Positions 15,264-23,240 of a stretch of DNA of 32,973 nucleotides are shown here, piece by piece. Position numbers and translations under genes: made by a program. Each line of letters begins with the position of its first letter. The stretch's first letter is position 1. Under the pieces are notes generated by a model. The model was not told the DNA's origin and did not search any database. It saw only the letters and a program-made list of their open reading frames with translations. This stretch comes from an uncultured Sporosarcina sp. (GTDB taxonomy: Bacteria > Bacillota > Bacilli > Bacillales_A > Planococcaceae), in contig CANSAF010000030.1 in assembly GCA_947644645.1 (NCBI GenBank), positions 1-32,973 of the forward strand, written 5' to 3'.

Positions 15264-15281
15264 TGAATGAGCATTCATTCA
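15264..15281. promoter_or_regulatory. FadR-type operator, perfect inverted repeat
   Basis: TGAATGA-GCAT-TCATTCA is a perfect 7-4-7 inverted repeat equal to the Bacillus FadR box. It lies 12 bp before the ribosome site of fadN. FadR (a TetR-type repressor released by long-chain acyl-CoA) should repress the operon here. Confidence 0.8.
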
Positions 15282-15306
15282 AGAGGGATAAAGGGAGGAA
15301 GAACAC

Positions 15307-17691
15307 GTGGCTTATCAAATAAAAAAAGCAGCTGTATTAGGATCGGGCGTAATGGGTTCTGGCATTGCAGCACATTTAGCGAACATTGGCATTCCAGTAC
15401 TTTTACTAGACATTGTTCCGAATGAATTAACTGAAGCGGAAGAAAAAAAGGGGTTAACATTAGAAAGCCCTGCAGTAAGAAATCGTTTTTCGGCAGGCGC
15501 ATTACAAAAATTAACAAAACAAAAACCAGCACCATTAACGACAAAAAGTAATTTATCACTGATCACTGCAGGGAACTTTGAAGATGATTTGGAACAACTA
15601 AAAGATGTTGATTGGATCATTGAAGTCGTTGTAGAGAATTTAGAAATTAAACAAAACTTATATGAAAAAATTGATGCAGTACGTACACCAGGCACAATCA
15701 TTTCATCAAATACTTCAGGCATCAGCATTGAAGCGATGAAAGAAGGACGCTCTGAAGATTTCCAAAAACATTTCTTAGGTACGCATTTCTTTAATCCACC
15801 GCGTTACTTGAAATTACTGGAAGTTATTCCGGCGAGCACAACAGCACCTGAAGTTGTTGAGTTCATGACAACATTTGGGGAAGATGAGCTCGGAAAAGGT
15901 GTAGTAATCGCGAAAGACACACCAAACTTCATTGCGAATCGAATTGGTACATATGGACTTTTAATTACGCTTCGCGAAATGGAAAAACGTGGGTATTCAA
16001 TTGGGGAAGTTGACTCTGTAACGGGGACGTTAATTGGTCGTCCAAAGTCCGCGACATTTAGAACACTTGATGTAGTGGGGTTAGACACTTTTGTTCATGT
16101 GGCAAAAAATGTCTATGACCAAACAGAAGGTGCAGAACAAGAAGTGTTTGATACGCCAGCATTTATGAAAAAGATGGTTGAAAACGGTTGGCTCGGTGCA
16201 AAAACGAAGCAAGGTTTCTATTTGAAAAAAGGCAAAGAAATTTTAGAATTGGACCGCGAAACATTTGAATACGTTCCAACGAAAAAAATGAAAACGCCTT
16301 CAATTGAAATGGCGAAGCAACAAAAAGGGCTCGCAAACCGTGTGAAATCACTTGTTTACGCGAAGGATCGTACTGGAGAAATCCTATGGAATATCTTCGC
16401 GCCAACGCTTGTTTATTCAGCAGAATTACATGGCGAAATTGCGGATGATATTGTTGCGATTGATAATGCGATGAAATGGGGATTCGGCTGGCAACAAGGT
16501 CCATTTGAAACATGGGATGCAATCGGCGTTGCGAAATCTGTTGAAAAACTGAAAGAAGAAGGTTATGAAATTCCAAGTCTTGTTCAAAGTTTATTGGATA
16601 AAGGCTATGAAACCTTCTATAAAGAAGAAGACGGGGAGCTTTACTATTTCAACGGCGAATCATATGTAGCTGTTCCTGTAAATGAAAAAGTCATTGATTT
16701 AAAACGTTATAAAAAGAAGCACGGCGTTCTGAAGAAAAATTCTGGTGCGAGTTTAATTGATTTAGGGGACGGGGTTTTATTACTCGAATTCCATTCACCA
16801 TCGAATGCGATTGGTCTCGATATTATTCAAATGATCAATTATTCAATTGAAGAAGTTGAGAAAAATTACAAAGGGCTTGTTATTGGAAACCAAGGCAAAA
16901 ACTTCTGTGTCGGTGCGAACTTAGGGTTAATTTTAATGGAAGCACAGGATGATAATATTTTCGAATTAGATTTTGTCGTTCGTTCATTCCATCAAGCGAT
17001 GCAAAATATTAAGTATGCGAAAAAGCCTATTGTTGCGGCACCATTTGCGATGACACTTGGTGGAGGTGCTGAGGTTTGTTTACCGGCAGCGCATATTCAA
17101 GCAACAACTGAAACGTATATGGGATTAGTAGAAGTAGGTGTTGGTTTAATTCCAGGTGGGGGCGGAAACGTCAACTTATATAAGAAGCATTTAAAAGGAT
17201 TACCAAACGGCGTTGGAATGGATTATCAAAACGTGGCGACTAAAGTATTTGAATCGATTGCAATGGCAAAAGTTTCAACTTCAGGCGATGAAGCACGTGA
17301 TAACAACTTCCTAGATTTTGCAGATGGCGTCAGCGTCAATGCAGATCACCAAATCTACGATGCGAAACAAGCAGCACTCGCTTTATATGAAGCTGGCTAT
17401 AAAGCACCGAAACGTGAAAAAATTCCAGTAACGGGTGCACCAGGCTACGCAACATTATTACTTGGCGCGGAAGGTATGCATTTATCAGGTTTCATCAGCG
17501 ATCATGATTTGAAAATCGCAAAAAAACTTGCTTATGTAATCGCAGGCGGAGAAGTTCCATACGGCACACTTGTCGATGAACAATACTTACTAGATTTAGA
17601 AAGAGAAGCCTTCCTAAGCCTAGTCGCGGACCCACTTTCACAACAACGTATGCAACATATGCTTGTGAAGGGAAAACCGTTGAGAAATTAA
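15307..17691 (+). CDS. fadN: Bifunctional 3-hydroxyacyl-CoA dehydrogenase / enoyl-CoA hydratase
   Basis: Catalyses the middle two steps of fatty-acid beta-oxidation. The 794-residue size agrees with B. subtilis FadN. The N-terminal dehydrogenase domain begins with the NAD motif LGSGVMGSGIA (residues about 11-21); its catalytic His is about residue 160 in HFFNPPRYLKLLEVI. The C-terminal crotonase domain carries GKNFCVGANLGL and PFAMTLGGGAEV for the oxyanion hole, then VGVGLIPGGGG. It starts with GTG 8 nt behind GGGAGGA. The gene heads the fadN-fadA-fadE operon, controlled by two FadR boxes. A 291-bp gap filled with structured repeats separates it from fadA. Confidence 0.95.
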   Translation: MAYQIKKAAVLGSGVMGSGIAAHLANIGIPVLLLDIVPNELTEAEEKKGLTLESPAVRNRFSAGALQKLTKQKPAPLTTKSNLSLITAGNFEDDLEQLKDVDWIIEVVVENLEIKQNLYEKIDAVRTPGTIISSNTSGISIEAMKEGRSEDFQKHFLGTHFFNPPRYLKLLEVIPASTTAPEVVEFMTTFGEDELGKGVVIAKDTPNFIANRIGTYGLLITLREMEKRGYSIGEVDSVTGTLIGRPKSATFRTLDVVGLDTFVHVAKNVYDQTEGAEQEVFDTPAFMKKMVENGWLGAKTKQGFYLKKGKEILELDRETFEYVPTKKMKTPSIEMAKQQKGLANRVKSLVYAKDRTGEILWNIFAPTLVYSAELHGEIADDIVAIDNAMKWGFGWQQGPFETWDAIGVAKSVEKLKEEGYEIPSLVQSLLDKGYETFYKEEDGELYYFNGESYVAVPVNEKVIDLKRYKKKHGVLKKNSGASLIDLGDGVLLLEFHSPSNAIGLDIIQMINYSIEEVEKNYKGLVIGNQGKNFCVGANLGLILMEAQDDNIFELDFVVRSFHQAMQNIKYAKKPIVAAPFAMTLGGGAEVCLPAAHIQATTETYMGLVEVGVGLIPGGGGNVNLYKKHLKGLPNGVGMDYQNVATKVFESIAMAKVSTSGDEARDNNFLDFADGVSVNADHQIYDAKQAALALYEAGYKAPKREKIPVTGAPGYATLLLGAEGMHLSGFISDHDLKIAKKLAYVIAGGEVPYGTLVDEQYLLDLEREAFLSLVADPLSQQRMQHMLVKGKPLRN

Positions 17692-17696
17692 TAATA

Positions 17697-17815
17697 AAAA
17701 GCTGAAGGCATCGTTAAGCCACGACAGGCATAAGTCGATTCAGCGACGTGGCTGTACTTGCCACATAGCTGAATTGCTTGTGACCCGAGTGGCTGATGCC
17801 TGAAGCTAGATTGAT
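17697..17815 (+). repeat. Structured GACAGGCATAAG repeat, type A (fadN-fadA gap)
   Basis: An outer stem pairs AGGCATC and AGCCAC on the left with GTGGCT and GATGCCT on the right (17791-17802). Inside it, CATAAG and GATTCAGC (17729-17744) pair with GCTGAATT and CTTGTG (17768-17782), and GTGGC-7nt-GCCAC forms the tip. GACAGG and TGACCCGAG remain unpaired and conserved. The copy at 27391-27500 has different stem bases that still pair. Confidence 0.8.
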
Positions 17816-17940
17816 AAAAAGCTGAAACCGCCTGATATAGATGCGACAGGCATAAGGCGAATCATTTAGTGCCAGACGCAGTCACAATTCGCTGAGGAAT
17901 GCGAATGGTGTCTGTGACTGGACACTAATAAAAAGCTGAG
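17816..17940 (+). repeat. Structured GACAGGCATAAG repeat, type B, with long hairpin
   Basis: This second unit begins AAAAGCTGAAACCGCCTGA and carries GATGCGACAGGCATAAG. A long imperfect hairpin (about 17868-17925) follows, whose tip pairs ATTCGC with GCGAAT and whose body pairs AGTCAC with GTGACT. Its head matches the second unit at 27508-27560, so A and B types occur as a tandem pair at both loci. Confidence 0.75.
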
Positions 17941-17982
17941 ACATTTATATAGAAGGAAACCGGAAAAGGGAGGAAATTAAAC

Positions 17983-19158
17983 ATGCGTGAAGCAGTTATT
18001 GTAGCCGGAGCGAGAACGCCAGTTGGAAGAGCGAAACGAGGCTCCCTGGCAAGTGTTCGACCGGATGATTTAGGGGCGTTGGCAATTCAAGAAACATTAA
18101 GACGTGCCGGCGGATATGAAGGTGCAATTGATGATTTAATTATCGGCTGTGCAATGCCAGAAGCAGAACAAGGTATGAATATGGCAAGAAATATTGGAGC
18201 ACTTGCGGGATTACCAGATACAACACCAGCCATTACAGTAAACCGTTTCTGTTCATCAGGTCTTCAATCAATTGCCTACGGTGCAGAAAGAATTATGCTT
18301 GGGCATTCCAAATCGATTTTAGCAGGCGGCGCGGAGTCGATGAGTATGGTTCCAATGATGGGAAATACAATTCGCCCGAACATTAAACTTGCGGAAACAG
18401 CACCAGAATATTATATGGGCATGGGGCATACGGCTGAACAAGTTGCAACGAAGTACGGCGTCAGTCGCGAAGATCAAGATGCATTTGCAGTACGTTCACA
18501 TGAAAGAGCAGCCGCAGCCATTGCAGCAGGCAAATTTGTCGATGAAATTGTACCAGTTGATGTCATCCAACGTCACGTCGATGACAGCGGTAAATTACAT
18601 GAAAAATCATTTACATTTGAAATGGATGAAGGAGTTCGTCACGGAACAACAACAGAAGTACTCGGAAAACTTCGTCCGGCATTCTCAGTAACAGGTTCAG
18701 TGACAGCTGGAAATGCTTCACAAACTTCTGACGGCGCAGGAGCTGTGCTCATTATGGCCCGTGAAGTAGCGGAAGCTGAAGGATTAACACCAATCGCGAA
18801 ATTCCGTTCATTCGCAGTCGGCGGCGTGCCACCAGAAGTAATGGGGATTGGTCCAATCGAAGCTGTTCCAAAAGCATTAAAACTTGCAGGATTAACAGTC
18901 GATGATATCGATTTATGGGAATTAAACGAAGCGTTTGCTTCACAATCTTTACAAGTAATTCGCCATCTAGGGTTAGATATGGATAAAGTAAACGTTAACG
19001 GTGGTGCAATCGCACTCGGTCACCCACTTGGCGCAACTGGAACAATTTTAACAATTCGTATGATGAACGAACTAAAACGCCAACAAAAACAATTCGGCGT
19101 CGTAACAATGTGCATCGGCGGCGGAATGGGCGCAGCAGGCGTATTCGAAATGCTATAA
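17983..19158 (+). CDS. fadA: Acetyl-CoA acyltransferase (3-ketoacyl-CoA thiolase)
   Basis: Performs the final thiolytic step of beta-oxidation, releasing acetyl-CoA. 391 residues, the same length as B. subtilis FadA. The nucleophilic Cys90 is in VNRFCSSGLQ. LNEAFASQ and the catalytic His347 in GGAIALGHPLGATG follow. The second cysteine, Cys377, is in CIGGGMGAAG. It has a strong ribosome site (GGGAGGAAATTAAAC before ATG). It lies between fadN and fadE with repeat-filled gaps on both sides, unusual for this otherwise compact operon. Confidence 0.96.
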   Translation: MREAVIVAGARTPVGRAKRGSLASVRPDDLGALAIQETLRRAGGYEGAIDDLIIGCAMPEAEQGMNMARNIGALAGLPDTTPAITVNRFCSSGLQSIAYGAERIMLGHSKSILAGGAESMSMVPMMGNTIRPNIKLAETAPEYYMGMGHTAEQVATKYGVSREDQDAFAVRSHERAAAAIAAGKFVDEIVPVDVIQRHVDDSGKLHEKSFTFEMDEGVRHGTTTEVLGKLRPAFSVTGSVTAGNASQTSDGAGAVLIMAREVAEAEGLTPIAKFRSFAVGGVPPEVMGIGPIEAVPKALKLAGLTVDDIDLWELNEAFASQSLQVIRHLGLDMDKVNVNGGAIALGHPLGATGTILTIRMMNELKRQQKQFGVVTMCIGGGMGAAGVFEML

Positions 19159-19159
19159 G

Positions 19160-19198
19160 AAAAGCTGAAGGCATCGTTTAGCCACGACAAGCTACAAC
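19160..19198 (+). repeat. Truncated type A structured repeat (fadA-fadE gap)
   Basis: AAAAGCTGAAGGCATCG then TTTAGCCACGACA matches the beginning of the type A units at 17697 and 27391, and then breaks off in the middle of GACAGG. It is followed by A/C-rich sequence and a hairpin. Confidence 0.65.
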
Positions 19199-19243
19199 CA
19201 AGTCACAAAAAGGAAACAATCAACAAACACACAAACAGGAAAC

Positions 19244-19275
19244 GTTCAGAAAGTCCAAACTTAGACTTTCTGAAC
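19244..19275 (+). repeat. 12-bp perfect-stem hairpin with 8-nt loop
   Basis: GTTCAGAAAGTC pairs perfectly with GACTTTCTGAAC around the loop CAAACTTA. No T-run follows and fadE starts 27 bp on, so it is not a standard terminator. The stem and loop sizes equal those at 1605-1636. Confidence 0.7.
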
Positions 19276-19302
19276 AGTGTAAATAAAAGGGAGGAATTTT
19301 AA

Positions 19303-21084
19303 ATGACAGAAACAAAAGAATTGGTAAAAGGCGGAGCGTTTTTAATTGAAGATATTGAGGCGGAGCGTGTATTTACGCCGGAAGATTTTACAGATGAGCA
19401 TAAAATGATTGCGCAAACAACGGCGGAATATGTGGAGAAAGAAGTAACGCCAGTTGTTGAAAACCTAGAAAATCATGAATTCGATCATTCAGTAAGACTG
19501 TTGAAAAAAGCAGGGGAACTTGGTTTATTAGGTGCAGATATTCCAGAAGAATATGATGGACTGGGTCTAGATAAAATTTCATCAGCATTAATTGCAGAAA
19601 AAATGTCTGTTGCGGGTGGATTTTCGATTACGCACGGTGCGCATGTGGGAATCGGTTCACTTCCAGTTGTTTTATTCGGAAATGAAGAGCAGAAGAAAAA
19701 GTATTTACCAAGCTCAGTAACGGCTGAAAAAATCTTTGCTTATGCATTAACAGAACCAAGTTCAGGCTCAGATGCTTTAGGCGCAAAAACAACTGCGACA
19801 TTAAACGAAGCAGGTACACATTATGTATTAAACGGTGAAAAACAATGGATTACAAATGCTGGATTTGCGGATGTATTTGTAGTTTATGCGAAAATTGATG
19901 GAGAACAATTCTCTACATTTATCGTAGAAAAAGATTTCCCAGGCGTTTCAGTAGGTCCGGAAGAAAAGAAAATGGGAATCAAATCTTCTTCGACACGTAC
20001 GTTAATCTTACAAGACGCAGAAGTTCCAGTAGAAAACTTACTAGGTGAAGTTGGTCGCGGGCATGTTATTGCATTTAATATTCTAAATATCGGTCGTTAC
20101 AAATTAGGTGTAGGAACAATTGGTGGATCGAAACGTGCACTTGAACTGGCAATTAAATATGCAAATGAAAGAAAACAGTTCAAAACACCAATTTCTTCAT
20201 TTAACTTAACAAAAGAAAAATTAGCAACAATGGCATCAAAACTATATGCATCTGAAAGTTTAATTTACCGTACGGTTGGAAACTTTGAAGAGCGAAATAG
20301 CGCGCTTTCAGCGGAAGAACAAAAAGACGGTAAAGCAATTGCGGCTTCAGTTGCAGAATATGCAATCGAATGTTCAATTAACAAAGTATTCGGTTCTGAA
20401 GTTCTTGATTATATTGCAGATGAAGCTGTTCAATTACACGGCGGCTATGGTTTCATGTCTGAATACGAAGTAGAGCGTATTTACCGCGACTCACGTATTA
20501 ACCGTATTTTCGAAGGTACAAATGAAATTAACCGACTGCTTGTACCGGGTACATTTATGAAGAAAGCAATGAAAGGCGAACTTCCATTACTACAAAAAGC
20601 GCAAGGCTTACAAGAAGAATTGCTCATGATGATGCCTGAAGAAGTTGGTGATGAAGCACTTGCAAGCGAAAAAGTACTTGTGAAAAACGCGAAGAAAATC
20701 GGTCTGCTTGCAGCGGGACTTGCAGCACAACGTTTTGGTACAAAATTAGAAGCAGAGCAGGAAGTTTTAGCGAATATTGCGGATATCGCGAGCAATATTT
20801 TCGCAATGGAATCTGTTTTACTGCGTACAGAAAAAGCTATTGGTCGTAACGGTGAAGAAAAAGAACAGCAAAAAATTCTTTACACAGAAATTTTCTGTCA
20901 AGAAGCATTTGAAGCAATTGAAAAAGACGCGAAAGAAACACTTCTTGCAGCAGTCGATGGGGATAATCAGCGCATGATGCTATCGGCATTACGTAAATTA
21001 ACACGTTCAAATCCACATAATCTTATTGCGAAGAAGCGTGCAGCAGCTGAATTATTAATTGAAGAAGAAAAATATACAGTTTAA
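19303..21084 (+). CDS. fadE: Acyl-CoA dehydrogenase
   Basis: Carries out the first oxidation step of beta-oxidation, passing electrons through FAD to electron-transfer flavoprotein. 593 residues, matching the long FadE (YusJ) type of Bacillus. The core has the FAD and substrate segments FAYALTEPSSGSDALGAKT and GEKQWITNAG. The catalytic Glu404 is in RINRIFEGTNEINRL, preceded by LHGGYGFMSEYEVERIYRD. A helical extension of about 160 residues follows, as in other family members of this length. The ribosome site GGGAGGAATTTTAA is strong. It ends the operon with a clear terminator. Confidence 0.95.
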   Translation: MTETKELVKGGAFLIEDIEAERVFTPEDFTDEHKMIAQTTAEYVEKEVTPVVENLENHEFDHSVRLLKKAGELGLLGADIPEEYDGLGLDKISSALIAEKMSVAGGFSITHGAHVGIGSLPVVLFGNEEQKKKYLPSSVTAEKIFAYALTEPSSGSDALGAKTTATLNEAGTHYVLNGEKQWITNAGFADVFVVYAKIDGEQFSTFIVEKDFPGVSVGPEEKKMGIKSSSTRTLILQDAEVPVENLLGEVGRGHVIAFNILNIGRYKLGVGTIGGSKRALELAIKYANERKQFKTPISSFNLTKEKLATMASKLYASESLIYRTVGNFEERNSALSAEEQKDGKAIAASVAEYAIECSINKVFGSEVLDYIADEAVQLHGGYGFMSEYEVERIYRDSRINRIFEGTNEINRLLVPGTFMKKAMKGELPLLQKAQGLQEELLMMMPEEVGDEALASEKVLVKNAKKIGLLAAGLAAQRFGTKLEAEQEVLANIADIASNIFAMESVLLRTEKAIGRNGEEKEQQKILYTEIFCQEAFEAIEKDAKETLLAAVDGDNQRMMLSALRKLTRSNPHNLIAKKRAAAELLIEEEKYTV

Positions 21085-21095
21085 GCAAATCCTAA

Positions 21096-21137
21096 AAATC
21101 CCTTTAGATGTACTCGGCATCTGAAGGGATTTTTGGT
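21096..21137 (+). terminator. Terminator of the fadNAE operon
   Basis: AAATCCCTTTAGATG pairs with CATCTGAAGGGATTT, followed by T's. Confidence 0.88.
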
Positions 21138-21165
21138 ATGATGAAGGGAGTGGAGGTTGAGGAAA

Positions 21166-21522
21166 ATGAAAATAACTTATTATGGCTATCCAAAATGTAG
21201 TACTTGCAGAAAGGCGCAAAAATGGCTAACAGATCAAGGCATCGATTTTGACGCAGTGAATCTAGTGGAAACACCGCCAACTGCAGAAGTATTAAAAGAT
21301 ATGATTGAAACATCAGGTTTTGAATTGAAGAAATTCTTTAATACGAGTGGAAAAGTGTATCGTGAGGAAAATTTGAAAGAGAAATTACCGACGATGTCAA
21401 CTGATGATCAAATTGCGCTTCTTGCTTCAAATGGCATGCTGATTAAGCGTCCAATTGTTTTTGGTGAGGGGAAAATTACTGTCGGCTTTAAAGAAGAAAC
21501 GTTTGAAGAAGTTTGGGGTTAA
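21166..21522 (+). CDS. ArsC/Spx-family thioredoxin-fold protein (YusI-like)
   Basis: A 118-residue protein of the ArsC/Spx family. It opens with ITYYGYPKCSTCRKAQKWL, containing a CxxC pair at about residues 11-14. The C-terminal part has GMLIKRPIVFGEGKITVGF, which carries the family's conserved KRP motif. Family members include arsenate reductases and the regulators Spx and MgsR; YusI of B. subtilis sits at the same place between fadE and gcvH. Its substrate is not known. The TTG at 21157 touches the ribosome site GGAGG, so ATG 21166 is chosen. Confidence 0.85.
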   Translation: MKITYYGYPKCSTCRKAQKWLTDQGIDFDAVNLVETPPTAEVLKDMIETSGFELKKFFNTSGKVYREENLKEKLPTMSTDDQIALLASNGMLIKRPIVFGEGKITVGFKEETFEEVWG

Positions 21523-21616
21523 GAGGGTTGAACCTATCTTGTATTTCGGGCTAAATTATGGCATGATAGAGATAAGAGAATAAATTTCATAACGCTTACA
21601 TCCGAACGATTTCAAG

Positions 21617-21645
21617 TTGATTTAATATCAATATTCGTCTATAAT
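21617..21645 (+). promoter_or_regulatory. Sigma-A promoter of gcvH
   Basis: TTGATT (21617-21622) and TATAAT (21640-21645) are 17 bp apart. The start point near 21652 leaves a leader of about 100 nt before gcvH that contains an imperfect palindrome at 21689-21724. Confidence 0.7.
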
Positions 21646-21754
21646 GAAATTGATATTAATTAAATAGGGTTTAAATTAAATTCGTTCGTGAATGAATTTG
21701 CATGAAAATTATGAAATGCATTCAATTAACTATTAAAATTATGGGGGCTATCAC

Positions 21755-22135
21755 ATGAACACACCTACAGAGTTAAAGTATTCTAAAGAGCACGAATGGG
21801 TAAAAGACGAAAACGGAAACTACCGTATTGGAATTACACATTTCGCACAATCTGAACTGGGCGACATCGTTTTCGTTGAACTTCCAGAAGAAGGCGACGA
21901 TATTGCGGCTGGCGAATCATTCGGTAGCGTTGAGTCTGTTAAAACAGTTTCAGAGTTATATGCACCAATTAGCGGTAAAGTTTTAGAAGTTAACGAAGAA
22001 TTAGAAGATAGTCCAGAACTTGTAAACGAATCTCCATACGAAGAAGCATGGATGATCGTTGTTGAGCCGTCAAACGCTGCAGAGCTAGACGAGTTAATGT
22101 CAGCTGAGCAATACGACGAAATGACAAACGAATAA
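21755..22135 (+). CDS. gcvH: Glycine cleavage system H protein
   Basis: The lipoyl carrier of the glycine cleavage system. In Bacillus it is also the obligatory intermediate from which lipoyl groups are passed to other 2-oxoacid dehydrogenases. 126 residues, the standard length. The lipoylated lysine is Lys63 in [14 protein letters not shown], followed by the conserved [11 protein letters not shown] and [11 protein letters not shown]. It has its own promoter and terminator; the other gcv genes are not in the window, as in B. subtilis, where gcvH also lies apart next to yusI. Confidence 0.96.
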   Translation: MNTPTELKYSKEHEWVKDENGNYRIGITHFAQSELGDIVFVELPEEGDDIAAGESFGSVESVKTVSELYAPISGKVLEVNEELEDSPELVNESPYEEAWMIVVEPSNAAELDELMSAEQYDEMTNE

Positions 22136-22147
22136 TTGTAAATGTAA

Positions 22148-22196
22148 GGAGGCTGTCTCAAAAGTTACGAACTTTTGAGGCGGCTTCTTTTTTATA
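22148..22196 (+). terminator. Terminator after gcvH
   Basis: CTCAAAAGT pairs with ACTTTTGAG, extended by GGCTGT/GCGGCT pairing, with a run of six T at the end. Confidence 0.88.
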
Positions 22197-22215
22197 TGCG
22201 TGATAGGATTTAATA

Positions 22216-22299
22216 ATGTCCGCAGAAACACTGAAAATGTCCGCGCAATCGGCTATAATGTCCGCACAATTCCTAATAATGTCCGCGCAATCAATATTT
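22216..22299. repeat. Tandem array, four 21-bp units with core ATGTCCGCGC
   Basis: Units start at 22216, 22237, 22258 and 22279, exactly 21 bp apart. Each begins ATGTCCGC, then GC, AC or AG; AAT(C/T) follows in units 2-4. The bases just before each core are A/T-rich (often ATA). The core TCCGCGC is the complement of GCGCGGA, the core of the six-unit array at 5863. It lies between the gcvH terminator and a candidate promoter of yusF. Confidence 0.9.
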
Positions 22300-22300
22300 C

Positions 22301-22329
22301 GTGAAATTTTCAACTGAAATCTGTATCAT
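22301..22329 (+). promoter_or_regulatory. Candidate promoter of yusF-yusE
   Basis: GTGAAA (22301-22306) and TATCAT (22324-22329) are separated by 17 bp, directly behind the 21-bp array. The -35 is only a partial match, so this is tentative. Confidence 0.4.
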
Positions 22330-22366
22330 AAAAGGAAATATCCGAATTCTAGAAAGGGCGTTGGTT

Positions 22367-22717
22367 GTGGGGCGACGAAAAATCCTAATTGTAGAAGGAA
22401 AGGCAGATCGACTTCGGTTGCAGCAAATTTTGGCGGAGCCGGTGAAAATCATTTGTACATTTGGGACGATTAGTGAATATCACTTGGATGAATTGCTTGC
22501 ACCTTATGAGTTGGACGATTTATATGTCTTTGTTGATGCAGATCATACAGGGGAGAGAATTCGTCATTTATTCAAACAAAATTATCCAGAAGCGACTCAT
22601 TTGTATACAGATGAATTCCACAAAGAAGTGGAGACGACGCCTTTTCAGTTACTCGGTGAACAGCTTGAAAAACATTTTAAAATACAGCAACAATTTTTAG
22701 ATATAAAGGATGAATAA
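22367..22717 (+). CDS. Toprim-domain protein (YusF-like)
   Basis: A protein of about 116 residues that is essentially one Toprim domain, the fold used by primases, topoisomerases and RNase M5/OLD nucleases. The catalytic Glu is in ILIVEGKADRLRL and the DxD pair in LYVFVDADHTGERIR, with CTFGTISEYHLDEL between. B. subtilis YusF occupies the same place next to gcvH; its function is not known to me. GTG 22367 is 8 nt behind AAAGGG and gives a natural N-terminus VGRRKILIVEG; the longer reading from 22301 runs through the promoter and is rejected. It is followed after 2 nt by the yusE-like gene. Confidence 0.82.
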   Translation: MGRRKILIVEGKADRLRLQQILAEPVKIICTFGTISEYHLDELLAPYELDDLYVFVDADHTGERIRHLFKQNYPEATHLYTDEFHKEVETTPFQLLGEQLEKHFKIQQQFLDIKDE

Positions 22718-22719
22718 AA

Positions 22720-23019
22720 GTGGAGAATTGGACGCGTGAGCAATGGGAAAGTCAGATGAAAACCTCTGATAAAGTTCTATTTTATTTGTATACACCGATT
22801 TGTGGGACTTGTCAGGTGGCATCGAAAATGATGAATGTCATTGATGTGATGAAGGAAAACTTACCCATTGGCAAAGCAGATTTAAATTATTTAGAGGATG
22901 TTGCGATTGATTATCAAATCGAAAGTGTTCCTTGTCTATTAATCGCAGAACAAGGCGAAGTGAAAGAGAAGATTTATGCGTTTCAGTCAATTCCGTATTT
23001 ACTTGAAAAAATCGGTTGA
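22720..23019 (+). CDS. Thioredoxin-like protein (YusE-like)
   Basis: A 99-residue thioredoxin-fold protein. The redox-active pair is CGTC in FYLYTPICGTCQVASKM (about residues 28-31), and the cis-proline loop is IESVPCLLI with an extra cysteine beside the proline. It has no signal peptide, so it acts in the cytoplasm. The start is GTG 22720, two bases after the yusF stop, with AAGGATGA as ribosome site inside yusF. The electron donor or target is unknown. The stop codon lies inside the -35 box of the S-box transcript. Confidence 0.85.
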   Translation: MENWTREQWESQMKTSDKVLFYLYTPICGTCQVASKMMNVIDVMKENLPIGKADLNYLEDVAIDYQIESVPCLLIAEQGEVKEKIYAFQSIPYLLEKIG

Positions 23020-23044
23020 CAAAATTCGCTATAGGTGATAAATT
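23016..23044 (+). promoter_or_regulatory. Promoter of the S-box-metNPQ transcript
   Basis: A perfect -35 TTGACA (23016-23021) and TAAATT (23039-23044) are 17 bp apart. The -35 box overlaps the stop codon of the yusE-like gene. Confidence 0.75.
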
Positions 23045-23068
23045 TACTTTAATCAAATAATAAATTAA

Positions 23069-23240
23069 CTCTTATTTAGAGCGGCGGAGGGAAGTGCCCT
23101 GAGAAGCCCGGCAACCAGCACAGCAATGTGAAAAGGTGCCAAATCACGCAAAGTTATTGCTTTGGAAGATGAGAGATTGGATGAACGGTCTATTTAGCGA
23201 ACCTAACCCCTTTCTACTCTTTCGTAGGAAGGGTTTTTTA
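23069..23240 (+). ncRNA. SAM-I (S-box) riboswitch with terminator
   Basis: The aptamer has the S-box signature: TTAGAGCGGCGGAGGGAA, then CCCTGAGAAGCCCGGCAACC, AAAGGTGCCAAATC and GGAAGATGAGAG at the end of P1. The arms CTCTTATTT and AGATGAGAG close it. The terminator at 23205-23239 pairs AACCCCTTTCTAC with GTAGGAAGGGTT and ends in TTTTTT. With S-adenosylmethionine bound, transcription should stop before metN, so uptake is on only when methionine is short. Confidence 0.93.
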
